Under the pieces are notes generated by a model, which ran no database searches, was not told the DNA's origin, and saw nothing but the letters and a program-made list of their open reading frames with translations. A DNA stretch of 64,000 bases from Lachnospiraceae bacterium (GTDB lineage: Bacteria > Bacillota > Clostridia > Lachnospirales > Lachnospiraceae): contig QXWO01000031.1 of assembly GCA_009911035.1 (NCBI GenBank), forward strand, positions 1 through 64,000, written 5' to 3'. Below are positions 42,735 to 53,465 of this stretch, one piece after another. Position numbers and translations under genes: made by a program. Position 1 is the stretch's first letter, and the number at the start of each line of letters is the position of its first letter.

Positions 42735-45700
42735 TTAATCCAACACTTTATCCATGGCCTCAAACAATTTATTAATGTCAATGGGCTTCGCAATATGGCC
42801 GTTCATGCCGCTGGCCAGAGCCTGCTGCTTATCCTCCTCAAAGGCGTTAGCTGTCATGGCCAGAATCGGAATAGCTGCAAGTTCCCTGTTTTCCATTCTG
42901 CGGATAACTCTGGTTGCCTCATAGCCGTTCATCACAGGCATCTGGACATCCATAAGCACCAGTCGGTAGTATCCTGTGTCTGTTTTCTCCAGTATATCCA
43001 CGGCCTCCTGTCCATTTCCTGCAATTTCCACCTCGAAGCCGGCTTCCGTTAAAATTGCCTCTGCAATTTCCTGATTCAGTTCGTTATCCTCTACCAGCAG
43101 GATACGTCCTGTGTGGTTCTTTTCAGACTGCTTATGCTTGTTACCCGCATCTTCTTTATCGTTACCGATAACAGCGCTTAGGCAATTCCTTAGTTCTGAC
43201 AAGAACAGCGGTTTACTGCAAAATGCCGCAACACCGGCTTCCTTTGCCTCATCTTCTATGTCTGACCAGTCATAGGCTGTCATTACAATGATTGGCACGT
43301 CTTCTCCCACTTCCTTGCGGATTCTCCGCGCCACCTCTACACCGTTCATATCAGGCAGAAGCCAGTCTACAATATACACCACATAACCGTCATGCCGCAT
43401 GATCGCCTGACGGGTCCGCAGAACAGCTTCCTTTCCTGACAATGTCCACTCTGCTCTCATCCCAAGGCGTCCCAGCATATAGGACACGCTGTCACATGTG
43501 TTGAAATCGTCATCCACCACCAGCGCCCGGCAGTCTTTCAGCTCCGGTATATCCTGGGGTTTTCCCGGCTCCGTATTCAGCTTGAACGTAAATGACACAA
43601 TAAATTCTGTACCTACACCCAGCTCGCTTATTACCTCAATGGAACCGTTCATCATATCTACTATGTTTTTGGTAATTGCCATTCCAAGCCCGGTTCCTGG
43701 GATTCCGCTGATCGTACTGTTCTTTTCTCTCTCAAAAGGTTCAAAAATATGCGCCACAAATTCTTCACTCATACCAATGCCGGTATCCTTGATATGGAAC
43801 TCATAATTGGCATATCCTTCTGTCGCCCCCGGCTTTTCTATAATACGCATACAGACAGAGCCGCCTGCCGTTGTATACTTGACTGCATTGCTGAGCAGGT
43901 TTAAAAGAACCTGATTCAGTCTTAATTTATCACAATAAATTTCTTCGTCCACGATATCCACGGCGTCAATGCTCAGTTCAAGCTGCTTTGCATGAATATC
44001 TGCCTGTAAAATACTTTGCAGACCATGGAGGATCTCCGGCAGGCTGCATGCCTTCTCATCCAGATGAATCTTACCGCTTTCGATGCGGCTCATATCCAGT
44101 ACATCGTTGATCAGACTCAGCAGATGATTTCCGGATGTCATAATTTTCTTTAAATATTCCTCCACCTGATCCTTGCGCTCAATATGGTTGATTGCCAGAG
44201 AGGTGAAGCCCACAATGGCATTCATGGGCGTACGGATATCATGGGACATATTGGAGAGGAAAATGCTTTTTGCCTTGCTCGCCCTGTTTGCCTGCATAAG
44301 AGCATCCTCCAGTATTTTTTTCTTCTCCATTTCAATGCGGGTCTCTTCGTCCACACTGCGGAACCCCAGGACAATGCCGTGCTTTTCATCCCATGAGCCT
44401 ACACGCACGATTTTCATCTGGTAATATTTCATTTCTCCGTTCTTTAATGTGCGGTAGTTTATGTAATAGCGTTTCTCCTGTTCAAGTTCTTCCCGGATCT
44501 TTTCACGGCTGCATGCCTGGCGCAGCATATCCTTGTCATCCTCATACACAAATTTCTGAATGTATAATTCCATGCTTTCTTCAAGAGATATTTCTCCTTT
44601 AAAAGCAGTTCCGAACATATGGCTTTCTTCAGAATTATTTTGGACCGGAACTCCCATGCCGGTGTCAAGGTCAAAGGAACATATCAGGTTATAGTCAATG
44701 CTTAGTGCATAAACCAGCTCCATCTGGCGTCTTTCTTTCCTTTTCTCCTCCAGCTTCTGGGAAGTACAGTCTAAAAGGAATCTCTGGTAATATAATTCGC
44801 CGTTTTCCATCAGAAGTTTGACATTGCCCATGATATGCAGGACATCCCCGTTTTTATGTCTGATACGGTACTCTACGCTGACGCTGTCCCCTTCTGCTTT
44901 TAATGTCTTGATATTTTCCTGAAGCTTTTCCCGGTCTTCTTCCACAACAGAAGCTGCAATCAACTCAAAACCTTCCTCTTTCAGCTCATCTGCCGACTCG
45001 TATCCTAAAATTTTAAGAGCCGCCCTGTTGATGCTGAGGACCTTTTTCCCATCTATGGTATGGCAGATCACACCACAGTCTATTGCCGTAAAAATAGCTT
45101 CCAGCGTTCGGCTTTTCTTCGTAATTTCTTCTTCATAAGCCCTCTCCTGGGATATGTCGATTGCCACCCCCACAGTACCCATGACGCTTCCGTCAATATC
45201 ATAAAGCGGGGATTTGTATGTGGTAAGCGTCCGCAGGCCTTCGCCTGTCTGAATAATCTCCTCAGACACACAGGTCTCTTTCCTGCTCATAACCTCTTGC
45301 TCAGACTCAATACAGGCAGGGTCGTCCTGCTCCACATCCCATATGTAAGCATGGCCCTGTCCTTCTACCTGTTCCTTTGTCTTATTAACAGTTTTACAGA
45401 AACTGTCGTTTACCTTTTCATGAATTCCATTCTTGTCCTTATACCAAATCAAATCAGGCGTTCCATTGATCGCCGCCTCAAGAAAGTGGCTGGTCTGCCA
45501 GTGGTCTTTGCGTTCCTTGTAAGTCTGTTGCCAGCGCAGAAAGCGGAATCTCACCTCATCGTTCGACATGGGTGTTATCCATATATCCCTGATTTCTGAC
45601 AACATATCCCCCAGAAGATGTATCCGGCTGCCGCTTGCAAGCAGAATAAGTTCCGCTCCCTTTTTCCTGCCTGATATAAGCATCTGCAAATTTTCCCTGA

Positions 45701-45878
45701 TATCCACATTCTGCACATCAGCCAAAATCACATCAGCATTAGCCACCATGTCCTCTCTGGGGCCTTCGCTTTCGATAAATTCATGAGTAAAATGTTCCAG
45801 CGGGGGCATTGCTTTTATGATTTCAAATACACTGTTCTTATGACCTGTTAAATAGAACTGAATCCGGCAATGATACAT
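42735..45878 (-). CDS. Hybrid histidine kinase with PAS domains and two receivers
   Basis: The 1047-residue cytoplasmic protein has no membrane helix. Order of parts: an N-terminal receiver-like segment (1-120; ILADVQN, LILLASG), PAS domains (about 130-245, 255-375 and 390-515), HisKA with the phosphoacceptor His 546 (NMSHDIRTPMNAI), HATPase (NAVKYT, KDTGIGMS, GTGLGMAI), receiver 1 (about 780-900; VDDD, VDWLLPDMNG) and receiver 2 (about 920-1040; LLVEDNELNQ, LMDVQMPVMNG, IAKPID). It is likely to sense a small molecule or redox state through the PAS domains. No separate response regulator or Hpt protein is adjacent, so output may go through another phosphorelay. A strong terminator follows. 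Confidence 0.92.
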   Translation of the reverse strand: MYHCRIQFYLTGHKNSVFEIIKAMPPLEHFTHEFIESEGPREDMVANADVILADVQNVDIRENLQMLISGRKKGAELILLASGSRIHLLGDMLSEIRDIWITPMSNDEVRFRFLRWQQTYKERKDHWQTSHFLEAAINGTPDLIWYKDKNGIHEKVNDSFCKTVNKTKEQVEGQGHAYIWDVEQDDPACIESEQEVMSRKETCVSEEIIQTGEGLRTLTTYKSPLYDIDGSVMGTVGVAIDISQERAYEEEITKKSRTLEAIFTAIDCGVICHTIDGKKVLSINRAALKILGYESADELKEEGFELIAASVVEEDREKLQENIKTLKAEGDSVSVEYRIRHKNGDVLHIMGNVKLLMENGELYYQRFLLDCTSQKLEEKRKERRQMELVYALSIDYNLICSFDLDTGMGVPVQNNSEESHMFGTAFKGEISLEESMELYIQKFVYEDDKDMLRQACSREKIREELEQEKRYYINYRTLKNGEMKYYQMKIVRVGSWDEKHGIVLGFRSVDEETRIEMEKKKILEDALMQANRASKAKSIFLSNMSHDIRTPMNAIVGFTSLAINHIERKDQVEEYLKKIMTSGNHLLSLINDVLDMSRIESGKIHLDEKACSLPEILHGLQSILQADIHAKQLELSIDAVDIVDEEIYCDKLRLNQVLLNLLSNAVKYTTAGGSVCMRIIEKPGATEGYANYEFHIKDTGIGMSEEFVAHIFEPFEREKNSTISGIPGTGLGMAITKNIVDMMNGSIEVISELGVGTEFIVSFTFKLNTEPGKPQDIPELKDCRALVVDDDFNTCDSVSYMLGRLGMRAEWTLSGKEAVLRTRQAIMRHDGYVVYIVDWLLPDMNGVEVARRIRKEVGEDVPIIVMTAYDWSDIEDEAKEAGVAAFCSKPLFLSELRNCLSAVIGNDKEDAGNKHKQSEKNHTGRILLVEDNELNQEIAEAILTEAGFEVEIAGNGQEAVDILEKTDTGYYRLVLMDVQMPVMNGYEATRVIRRMENRELAAIPILAMTANAFEEDKQQALASGMNGHIAKPIDINKLFEAMDKVLD

Positions 45879-46019
45879 ATCCGTTTCTCCCTCTGTGTCT
45901 ATAATAATTATCGTATGTTACTATTCTAACAAGCAGGCGAAACCCTGTCAATGCCTGTATTCCCTGTTATATATTAAATATCGTTATTATTGTTACTGCC
46001 CGACCGGCTATTCCCTGCC

Positions 46020-47387
46020 TTACATCGTAATCCATCCGAATACATTGGCAATGGAACTAAGCAGTATGATCGCAATACATACCGGAGCCAGATACTTCAT
46101 AAAGAAAAAGTACATTTTCTTACGCTTAAAGTCCGAGGACTGTTCCACTTCCTTTGCAATTTTGTCGAGCCCGGCTACCCGCGTAATCAGAAGGCAGGTT
46201 GCCAGAGCTGCCACAGGCATCATAAGAGAGTTGGTGAGAAAATCAAAGAAATCCAGAACCGTCATTCCCAGCACGGAAACAAAGTCCAGCACACCGAACC
46301 CCAGGGCAGAGGCCGAACCGATCACAATGATAACGCCTCCCATCAGCAGTGTGGCCTTGCTGCGACTCCATCCAAGCTGGTCCTCAAAGGTAGAGACGCC
46401 GGATTCCGCCAGTGAAATAGCGCTGGTAACAGCAGCAAGAAGTACCAGCAGGAAAAACATGATCCCCGCTCCCGTTCCGAATCCCATACTTGCAAATACT
46501 TTAGGAATTGTGATAAACATCAGGGAAGGCCCTGCATTTAAGGTTTCGGGATTTCCCCCGGAAAAGGCAAAAACCGCCGGGATTATCATAAGTCCTGCCA
46601 GCATGGCAATAGCCGTATCAAATATTTCCACCTGCATTGTGGATTTTTCTATGTCAACGTCCTTCTTTATATAGGAACCATAGGTGTATAAGATCCCCAT
46701 GGCAATGGACAGGGAATAGAACATCTGCCCCATGGCTGCAACCACAGTCATCCATGAAAAATTTTCCAGATTGGGAATCAGAAAATATTTCACCCCTTCC
46801 CATGCCCCTGGCCTGGTCATGGAATAGCCCGCCACAAAAATAGCTAACAGTACCAGCAGAGGCATCATCACTTTGGATACCCGTTCCACCCCCTGCTTTA
46901 CCCCGCCGAAAAGAACAGCCACCACCATCAGGCAAAACAGAAGGAACCAGAATTCAGCGCTGAAACCGTCTGATATAAAGTTGGGAAAATAAGAATCCTC
47001 CGCCAACGCAGCCGTGCTTCCCCTAAGGTATTCAAAGAGATATTTTGATACCCACCCGCCAATCACACTGTAATAAGGTACGATCAGCATAGGGATCACC
47101 GCATTTATCCATCCGCCAATGCGAAAGGGGGCACTCTTTCCAAATGCCCGGAAAGCTCCTACCGGACTCCTTTTCGTCATACGTCCCAGGGCTGTTTCTG
47201 ACACAATCAGGGCATACCCGAATGTCACCATCAGAATCAAATACACTAATAAGAAAATACCGCCGCCATACTTCGCGGCCAGATAAGGGAAACGCCAGAT
47301 ATTCCCAAGCCCCACTGCCGATCCGGCCACCGCCAGAACATACCCTAATTTCCCCGAAAAGCTGCTTCGGGACTGATTTTCTTTCAT
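46020..47387 (-). CDS. Sodium-dependent transporter, NSS/SNF family
   Basis: This 455-residue membrane protein belongs to the neurotransmitter:sodium symporter family, whose bacterial members import amino acids or related amines with Na+. It shows the hallmark first helix (YVLAVAGSAVGLGNIWRFPY), helix 3-4 region and the unwound helix 6 motif (MGQMFYSLSIAMGILYTYGSY). About eleven to twelve hydrophobic segments are present. The substrate cannot be told. It is a single gene between two minus-strand sensory genes. Confidence 0.93.
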   Translation of the reverse strand: MKENQSRSSFSGKLGYVLAVAGSAVGLGNIWRFPYLAAKYGGGIFLLVYLILMVTFGYALIVSETALGRMTKRSPVGAFRAFGKSAPFRIGGWINAVIPMLIVPYYSVIGGWVSKYLFEYLRGSTAALAEDSYFPNFISDGFSAEFWFLLFCLMVVAVLFGGVKQGVERVSKVMMPLLVLLAIFVAGYSMTRPGAWEGVKYFLIPNLENFSWMTVVAAMGQMFYSLSIAMGILYTYGSYIKKDVDIEKSTMQVEIFDTAIAMLAGLMIIPAVFAFSGGNPETLNAGPSLMFITIPKVFASMGFGTGAGIMFFLLVLLAAVTSAISLAESGVSTFEDQLGWSRSKATLLMGGVIIVIGSASALGFGVLDFVSVLGMTVLDFFDFLTNSLMMPVAALATCLLITRVAGLDKIAKEVEQSSDFKRKKMYFFFMKYLAPVCIAIILLSSIANVFGWITM

Positions 47388-47660
47388 TTCCCATTGTCCT
47401 CCTTAGAATTAAATTCACAATATTTTTCTCTCTGCAACTGATTATAACAGACTGCAAACGTTATTTCAATCATTGTAAATTTTCATTCCTGCTACTGCCA
47501 ACTCGGGCAGAATCAATTTACACCATTTATTTTGTATCCTAATATTTGGGGGGAAAGTGCGGATGATTATTCCGGCATGGATCAAAGACATGGAACCCTT
47601 TACGGGAAAGGTAACTGTCATGGCAGTCTGCCGCTGTCAGTTGCCAATCCCGCAATGTTT

Positions 47661-49691
47661 TTACTGGCAAAGCTCAAATTTCTGTACCATTTTATTTAAT
47701 ATTTCAGCCTGGGAAGCCAGCTCGTCCGAAGTTGCGGAGGTTTCCTGGGAGGCTGCAGAGTTATCCTGTATTCCATGGGCCAGGTCTTCGATTCCGGCCC
47801 GAAGCTGTTTCATGTTTTCAGCCTGGACTGCCGCATTTTCAGCCGTCACCTGAATCATGTCATTTACATGGTCCACAACGCTGACCGATTCTTTCAGCGA
47901 ATCCATCGTGCTTACGGCAATGGTATTTCCTTTGTTGATCTCCTCCATTGAAATTTCAATCAGTTCCTTCGTGTTGTTTGCCGCTTTGGAGCTTTCCAGC
48001 GCAAGTTTCCCAATTTCATCGGCAACCACTGCAAATCCTTTTCCCGCCTCACCGGCACGGGCAGCTTCTATGGAAGCGTTCAGCGACAGAAGATTGGTCT
48101 GCGACGCAATTTCTTCAATGGTCTGGATGATCCCCACAACCTGTCGGGAGGTTTTGTGAATTTCGTCCATGGCATTCATCATCTGTTTCATTTTTTCCTG
48201 GTTCTGCTCAATCATTGTTGTGGCCTGGGCTGTCGCTTTAGCGGAATCCTCCGCCTCTTTGCGGCTGCTCTCCACCTGCTCTGCAACAGTTGTGGTCGTG
48301 GCCGCCAGTTCTTCAATCGATGCCGCCTGGCTCTGGGCGCCTTCCGCCAGGACCTGGGAAGCAGAGGCAAGTTCGCTGGCTCCTACGGATACCCGTTCGG
48401 AACTATCATTGATCCCCATCATAACCTCATTCATGGAATGGGAAATATTGAGCAGGGCCGTTTTGATCTTCTGGAATTCACCTGCATAATCATTTTTCAA
48501 TTGAACGCTTAATTTACCGTTGGCAAGCCTTGCCAGCACTTCCGCAGTTTCGTCAATGTATACAATATATTTTTTCAACCGGTCGACTGTCTTTTGGAAG
48601 GAGCTGCCCAGCTCCCCGATTTCATTCTGGCTGGTTATGTTGATCGTCACATCCAGATTCCCGTCAGCAAGCTGCTGTGCCGTATGGTTCAGCTCCAGGA
48701 TCGGTTTCGTCAGATTAGAAGCGCTTTTCCTTATCCTGACTGCTATCAGCAGGGTGCCAAGGGCAAAGATGACCACCAGTGCAATGACCATCATCACCAG
48801 CACTTCATAGTATTCCGAACTAGGAAGGCTGCTTAGCACGATATACCCTGTCTCCCCGGCCTGCTGTAATGCGCCGTATTTTGTCTCGCCCCCTGTCTTA
48901 TATTTGTAAAATCCATCGCTCTTTGCATTGACTGCGTCTGCCACGTCCTTGGAAATATCCACCTCTTTGATATTCTTTTGAATAATATCACTTTGGGGAT
49001 GATAAAGAAAAACGCCGTTTTCCGATAATAACAGCATGTACCCGTTACGGCCGATCCTGTATTCCTCCATAATCTTTGTCATATGGTCCAGTGCAATGTC
49101 CATGCCCACTGCCCCCAAAACAGTTCCGTCAGCGTCGTAAACCGGGGATGCAGCACTTAAGATCAGTTTTCCGGTGGACGAATCTATGTACGGCTCTGTC
49201 AGGACTGTTTTCCTCTCTGTGATACAGCCATACCATCCACGGCCTGTAATATCCCATCCTTCTTCACTGATAAAGCCGTCGGACTGTGCCAGCGCACTTG
49301 CATCCAGGTCAGAGATCCATACAGCCATGACATTTTCCGTATCTGTACCAGCTATATTAATAAGATACTCCATAACCCCTTCCATTTTGCCGGCCTGCTC
49401 TATATCGTCGCCAGCTTTTGTTTCGATCATGATATCTCTAATGTCCGGATTGACGGAAAGCTGTTCCACACTTTTGGTATACTGCTCAAGAAATCCTGTA
49501 AGCTGGTTTGCCGCCGCTTTGGACTCCTGTGTAAGTTCCGTCTCCTTAGATGTGATGATCAGCCATCCTGCCATGCAGATTGCTACAACTGCTATGAGCA
49601 GAAGCACCAGTATAACGCTCCCGCCAATCTGATGGAGAATCTCATCCGCTATTTTCTTTTTTGAATTTGTTCCTTTTTTTTGATGCCCCAT
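47661..49691 (-). CDS. Methyl-accepting chemotaxis protein with Cache domain
   Basis: The 676-residue chemoreceptor has a first membrane helix (residues 20-43), a large extracellular dCache-type sensor (50-285; [41 protein letters not shown]) and a second helix (about 290-312). HAMP (315-370), a long helical signalling domain and the conserved hairpin tip [20 protein letters not shown] follow. dCache sensors often bind amino acids or organic acids directly. A promoter is visible at 49727-49755. No CheW-binding pentapeptide for CheR was noted at the C-terminus (ends KFELCQ). Confidence 0.94.
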   Translation of the reverse strand: MGHQKKGTNSKKKIADEILHQIGGSVILVLLLIAVVAICMAGWLIITSKETELTQESKAAANQLTGFLEQYTKSVEQLSVNPDIRDIMIETKAGDDIEQAGKMEGVMEYLINIAGTDTENVMAVWISDLDASALAQSDGFISEEGWDITGRGWYGCITERKTVLTEPYIDSSTGKLILSAASPVYDADGTVLGAVGMDIALDHMTKIMEEYRIGRNGYMLLLSENGVFLYHPQSDIIQKNIKEVDISKDVADAVNAKSDGFYKYKTGGETKYGALQQAGETGYIVLSSLPSSEYYEVLVMMVIALVVIFALGTLLIAVRIRKSASNLTKPILELNHTAQQLADGNLDVTINITSQNEIGELGSSFQKTVDRLKKYIVYIDETAEVLARLANGKLSVQLKNDYAGEFQKIKTALLNISHSMNEVMMGINDSSERVSVGASELASASQVLAEGAQSQAASIEELAATTTTVAEQVESSRKEAEDSAKATAQATTMIEQNQEKMKQMMNAMDEIHKTSRQVVGIIQTIEEIASQTNLLSLNASIEAARAGEAGKGFAVVADEIGKLALESSKAANNTKELIEISMEEINKGNTIAVSTMDSLKESVSVVDHVNDMIQVTAENAAVQAENMKQLRAGIEDLAHGIQDNSAASQETSATSDELASQAEILNKMVQKFELCQ

Positions 49692-49726
49692 TATAAGCCT
49701 CCCTCTACATCTTTATCAACAATTTC

Positions 49727-49755
49727 ATTGTATCGCTATTTTTCTGGCAATACAA
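49727..49755 (-). promoter_or_regulatory. Promoter of the Cache chemoreceptor gene
   Basis: The minus strand reads TTGTAT (49755-49750), 17 bases, TACAAT (49732-49727), 36 bases before the ATG. Confidence 0.5.
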
Positions 49756-49833
49756 TAAAAATTTTGGATTTTTTTGATATTTTTTTGGTTATTTTTCACA
49801 GCATCCGGAAACAAATCATTACATTAACTTTTG

Positions 49834-51411
49834 TTACAGCAGCGGCGCAACCGCTTTTGTCAGCCTTCCTGCCAGCTTCACCGTCCATTTTTCCCTGCGG
49901 ACATTCTCCATTGTCACCTGCCTGGACTTTGCAAGACAGGCCTGAAAATCCGTCTCGATTTCCGAGATGCAGGCTGTGCCGTACATATAGGTGGCACATT
50001 CAAAATGATGGTACAGACTGCGGTAGTCTAAATTGATCGTTCCGACCACCCCTTCCCGGCCGTCGCTGACGCATACTTTTGCATGGACAAATCCCGGTGT
50101 ATATTCATAAATTTTCACACCCGATTTCAGCAGGGGTGCATAATGGGTCTTTGCCAGTGCATAGGGAATTCTCTTGTCCGGTATACCTGGCAGCAGCAAA
50201 ATAACCTCCACGCCTCTTTCCGCCGCAAACGCCAGGGCAGTCTCCAGTTCCCCGTCAAGAATCAGGTACGGTGACATGATATGTACATACTTTAAGGCAC
50301 GGTTCAGAATATCCATATAGACCCGCTCCCCTAATTTATCATTGTCTAACGGGCAGTCCCCGTAAGGGATCACATAGCCTTGTGTCTGGGCCATGGGCGG
50401 GGCCGGGAAGGAAAGAAAATGTGCGTAATCGGTTTCCCGCTCGTCAATTCCCCACATCTGCAAAAACATCAGGGCAAAGCTCCGGGCTGCTTCTCCCTTG
50501 ACCATAACGGCAGTATCCTTCCAGTGGCCGAATTTTTCTTTCTGGTTAATATATTCATCTGCAAGATTCACACCCCCGTTAAAGGCCGTATGTCCGTCTA
50601 TCACCAGAATCTTTCTATGGTCACGGTAATTATAGTGTGTGGACATAAAAGGGGTCACCGGGGAAAATACTTTACATTTGATTCCCAGTTTTTTCATCCG
50701 CTTCGGATAATCCCGGGGCAGCAACGCAAACTCGCAGGAGCCGTCATACATTACCCGCACATCCACTCCCTGGGCTGCCTTTTTTGCCAGAATTTCCAGT
50801 ATCCTGCCCCACATAAGGCCCTCGTCCACAATAAAATATTCCATGAAGATAAAATACTCCGCCTCCTCAAGCTGTTTCAGCATTTCTTCAAACTTATCCT
50901 CCCCTAAAGGGAAATAGGTAACGGCTGTATTTTCAAATACGGGATGGCAGCCGCTTCTGTGCATATAGTGTGCCAGGGCTGCAGCTCCTTCATTTTCCCG
51001 TGCAAACCGTTCCATCACTTCCACGGACTGGGGAATCTGCTCCTTTGTGCCTGCAATGATCTCATTGACCCTTTTTTTCAGGGCCCTGTGTCCGATTTCA
51101 CTTTGTGTATATGCAAACAGGAGCACGCCAAATACAGGCAGCAGCATGATCACAATCAGCCATGTGATTTTTGCCGTGGGATTGATACCGCTGTTTAACA
51201 AATAAATCACCATGACGAATGAAAACAGTACCGTCCCTCCCAGAATATGGGGCAGGAACTTTTCAAACCGTTGGAAAATGCCAAATAGAACAAAAACCTG
51301 TATCAAAAGTAAAAGCAAAACCAGCCCAAAACGGCTGAATATGGCATGTATGATGCCCTTCTGCCCTTTTTTCAGAAGCTGCATGCCCTTATCTTTGTAA
51401 TCTGCTGTCAT
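49834..51411 (-). CDS. cls: Cardiolipin synthase
   Basis: Cls condenses phosphatidylglycerol to cardiolipin in the membrane. The 525-residue protein (ATG 51411 with AAAGGAG 8 bases upstream; an ATG at 51417 is closer to the site) has N-terminal membrane helices (about 25-45, 55-75 and 85-105). Two phospholipase D HKD motifs follow: HYNYRDHRKILVID near residue 245 and HAKVCVSDGREGVVGTIN near 425. The first motif carries the variant H-x-K within DHRK, as is usual in clostridial Cls. A promoter (51461-51491) lies upstream. Confidence 0.93.
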   Translation of the reverse strand: MTADYKDKGMQLLKKGQKGIIHAIFSRFGLVLLLLLIQVFVLFGIFQRFEKFLPHILGGTVLFSFVMVIYLLNSGINPTAKITWLIVIMLLPVFGVLLFAYTQSEIGHRALKKRVNEIIAGTKEQIPQSVEVMERFARENEGAAALAHYMHRSGCHPVFENTAVTYFPLGEDKFEEMLKQLEEAEYFIFMEYFIVDEGLMWGRILEILAKKAAQGVDVRVMYDGSCEFALLPRDYPKRMKKLGIKCKVFSPVTPFMSTHYNYRDHRKILVIDGHTAFNGGVNLADEYINQKEKFGHWKDTAVMVKGEAARSFALMFLQMWGIDERETDYAHFLSFPAPPMAQTQGYVIPYGDCPLDNDKLGERVYMDILNRALKYVHIMSPYLILDGELETALAFAAERGVEVILLLPGIPDKRIPYALAKTHYAPLLKSGVKIYEYTPGFVHAKVCVSDGREGVVGTINLDYRSLYHHFECATYMYGTACISEIETDFQACLAKSRQVTMENVRREKWTVKLAGRLTKAVAPLL

Positions 51412-51460
51412 AATCATTTCTCCTTTGCATTACCATCTAAAAAAATCTTTAATTTTAACT

Positions 51461-51491
51461 ATTATAATCCATACAGTAACGGTACAGTCAA
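51461..51491 (-). promoter_or_regulatory. Promoter of cls
   Basis: The minus strand reads TTGACT (51491-51486), then TATAAT (51466-51461). The spacer is 19 bases, longer than ideal, or 18 if the -10 is read as TTATAA. The spacer holds a direct repeat of ACTGTA. Confidence 0.45.
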
Positions 51492-51509
51492 GTTAAATAA
51501 AACTTAAGA

Positions 51510-51546
51510 AGCTGACAGTCCGGTTTTCCTCACCAGACTGTCAGCT
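51510..51546 (-). terminator. Terminator after the sugar-acid operon
   Basis: Stems AGCTGACAGTC and GACTGTCAGCT enclose a 15-base loop and are followed by a T-rich stretch on the minus strand. It lies 140 bases past the kdgK stop. Confidence 0.6.
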
Positions 51547-51684
51547 CCCTTATATCTGTCAGACTCTGTCACAATTTATATAATGTAATTTAAATCCAAT
51601 AAGTCTTTGCAAAGGCTATCGGCACTTAACCCAACAAACGTTGCCACGCTACGCGAGCCAGCTTATTGTAATAAAAAACCGGTA

Positions 51685-52782
51685 TCACCTCTGCACTCTC
51701 GCCCCTGCGCCGCCCATAATGGCTTCCACTTCCTTTTTGCTTGCCATGGTGGTGTCTCCCGGCGTGGTCATAGCCAAAGCTCCGTGGGCCGCCCCATAGT
51801 TTACAGCCAGCTCTGCATCGCCTGTGGTCATCAGCCCGTAGATCAGCCCTGATGCAAAGGAATCTCCTCCGCCTACCCGGTCCATGATTTCCAGCCCCTT
51901 ATAGTCTTTTGCCTTATAGACCTCTCCGTCTGCCCAGCAGATGGCGCTCCAGTCATTAACGGTGGCAGTTTTTACTTCCCTTAGGGTGGTTGCCACTGTT
52001 TTGAAGTTAGGGTAGGTCCTGGCCGCTTCGTTGATCATTTTCTTATATCCGTCCAGATTCAGTTCCTTTAAGTTTGCATCGTTTCCTTCTACTTCAAATC
52101 CCAGACATGCGGTGAAGTCTTCCTCATTTCCAATCATCACGTCCACATACTTTGCAATTTCCTTATTGACTTCCTGTGCCTTTGCCTGTCCGCCAATGGC
52201 GCTCCACATGGAAGGACGGTAATTCAAATCGTAGGAGACAACTGTTCCATATTTCTTTGCTGTCTTGATGGCTTCAATCACAGTCTTGCAGGACTGTTCG
52301 GAGAGAGCCGCATAAATGCCTCCTGTATGGAGCCAGCGCACGCCCAGCTCTCCAAAAATATATTCAAAGTCAAAATCCTCCGGCGCAGCCTTGGAAATAG
52401 CGGTGTTTGCACGGTCGGAACATCCCACGGCCCCGCGAATGCCGAATCCACGCTCCGTAAAGTTAATTCCGTTCCGGCAGGTACGCCCAATTCCGTCGGT
52501 TTTCATCCATTTGATCAGGGAAGTGTCCACCCCTCCCTGCATAATAAAGTCTTCCATCAGCATACCCACCTCATTATCGGCAAAGGCCGTGATGACAGCG
52601 GTATTTAATTTAAAGCATTTGCGAAGTCCCCGGATAACATTGTACTCTCCGCCCCCTTCCCATGCCCGGAAGCTTCTGGCGGTGCGGATTCTTCCTTCAC
52701 CCGGATCTAAGCGCAGCATCACTTCTCCAAGGGATACTGCATCATATTTACACTCATTTGCAGGTCTTAAATTCAAGTCCAT
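51685..52782 (-). CDS. kdgK: 2-dehydro-3-deoxygluconokinase (PfkB family)
   Basis: KdgK phosphorylates KDG to KDPG. The 365-residue protein has a PfkB/ribokinase fold: N-terminal SLGEVMLRLDPGEGR, substrate-side WEGGGEYNVIRGL, SYDLNYRPSMW, and the C-terminal anion-hole and catalytic motif DRVGGGDSFASGLIYG with the base Asp. The motif is GGGD in place of the common GAGD, as in other clostridial KdgK. It is the last gene of the operon, 23 bases after the aldolase gene. Confidence 0.9.
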   Translation of the reverse strand: MDLNLRPANECKYDAVSLGEVMLRLDPGEGRIRTARSFRAWEGGGEYNVIRGLRKCFKLNTAVITAFADNEVGMLMEDFIMQGGVDTSLIKWMKTDGIGRTCRNGINFTERGFGIRGAVGCSDRANTAISKAAPEDFDFEYIFGELGVRWLHTGGIYAALSEQSCKTVIEAIKTAKKYGTVVSYDLNYRPSMWSAIGGQAKAQEVNKEIAKYVDVMIGNEEDFTACLGFEVEGNDANLKELNLDGYKKMINEAARTYPNFKTVATTLREVKTATVNDWSAICWADGEVYKAKDYKGLEIMDRVGGGDSFASGLIYGLMTTGDAELAVNYGAAHGALAMTTPGDTTMASKKEVEAIMGGAGARVQR

Positions 52783-52805
52783 AATCGCTTTTCCTCCATT
52801 CTGTC

Positions 52806-53447
52806 CTATCCCCGGATTTCTGCAGCAAGCTTTACTGCTTCCGACGTAAGACGCTCGATTTCATCAAACTTTCCTGCGGCAACCAGATCTCCTTTGACCA
52901 TCCAGCTTCCTCCGCAGGCAACAACGGCTTTGCATCCAAAGTAATCTTTCAGGTTTGCTGTCCCAACACCCCCTGTAGGCATGAATTTAAGCCCCACATA
53001 AGGCGCTGACAATGCCTTGATGGTTGCTGCTCCCCCAAACTGCTCTGCAGGGAAGAATTTTACCACACGAAGCCCTCTTTTTACTGCCTGTGCAATCTCT
53101 GAAGGGGTAATGCATCCGGGAAATACGGGGATCTTCTTTTCCAGACAGTAGTCCACGATTTCCGGGTCAAATCCCGGGCTGACAATGAATTTCGCTCCTG
53201 CCCCAACTGCTGCGTCCACCTGCTCTGTGGTAAGTACCGTGCCCGCACCCACAAGCATTTCGGGGAATTCCTGTGCCATAATGCGGATGCTCTCCTTTGC
53301 GGCCGCAGTCCGGAAGGTAACTTCCGCACAGGGCAGGCCGCCCTTACACAGAGCCTTTGCAAGGGGCTTCGCATCCTTTGCATCCTGCAGTACCACTACC
53401 GGGACGATCCCCAGCTCCTCTATTTTCTTTTCAATTTCCAGTGCCAT
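52806..53447 (-). CDS. eda: KDPG aldolase
   Basis: This aldolase splits 2-keto-3-deoxy-6-phosphogluconate to pyruvate and glyceraldehyde-3-phosphate. The 213-residue protein shows the catalytic Glu region CAEVTFRTAAA, GAGTVLTTEQV, the Schiff-base Lys in RVVKFFPAEQFGG and the phosphate loop MPTGGVG. Length is standard for the class I KDPG/KHG family. It is 18 bases after the dehydratase gene. Confidence 0.94.
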   Translation of the reverse strand: MALEIEKKIEELGIVPVVVLQDAKDAKPLAKALCKGGLPCAEVTFRTAAAKESIRIMAQEFPEMLVGAGTVLTTEQVDAAVGAGAKFIVSPGFDPEIVDYCLEKKIPVFPGCITPSEIAQAVKRGLRVVKFFPAEQFGGAATIKALSAPYVGLKFMPTGGVGTANLKDYFGCKAVVACGGSWMVKGDLVAAGKFDEIERLTSEAVKLAAEIRG

Positions 53448-53465
53448 TTCTGTGCTCCTCCTTAT

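Noticed and set aside
47557-47853. Plus-strand frame overlapping the 3' end of the Cache chemoreceptor
   Set aside because: Most of it is antisense to the receptor and its N-terminal part has no ribosome site.
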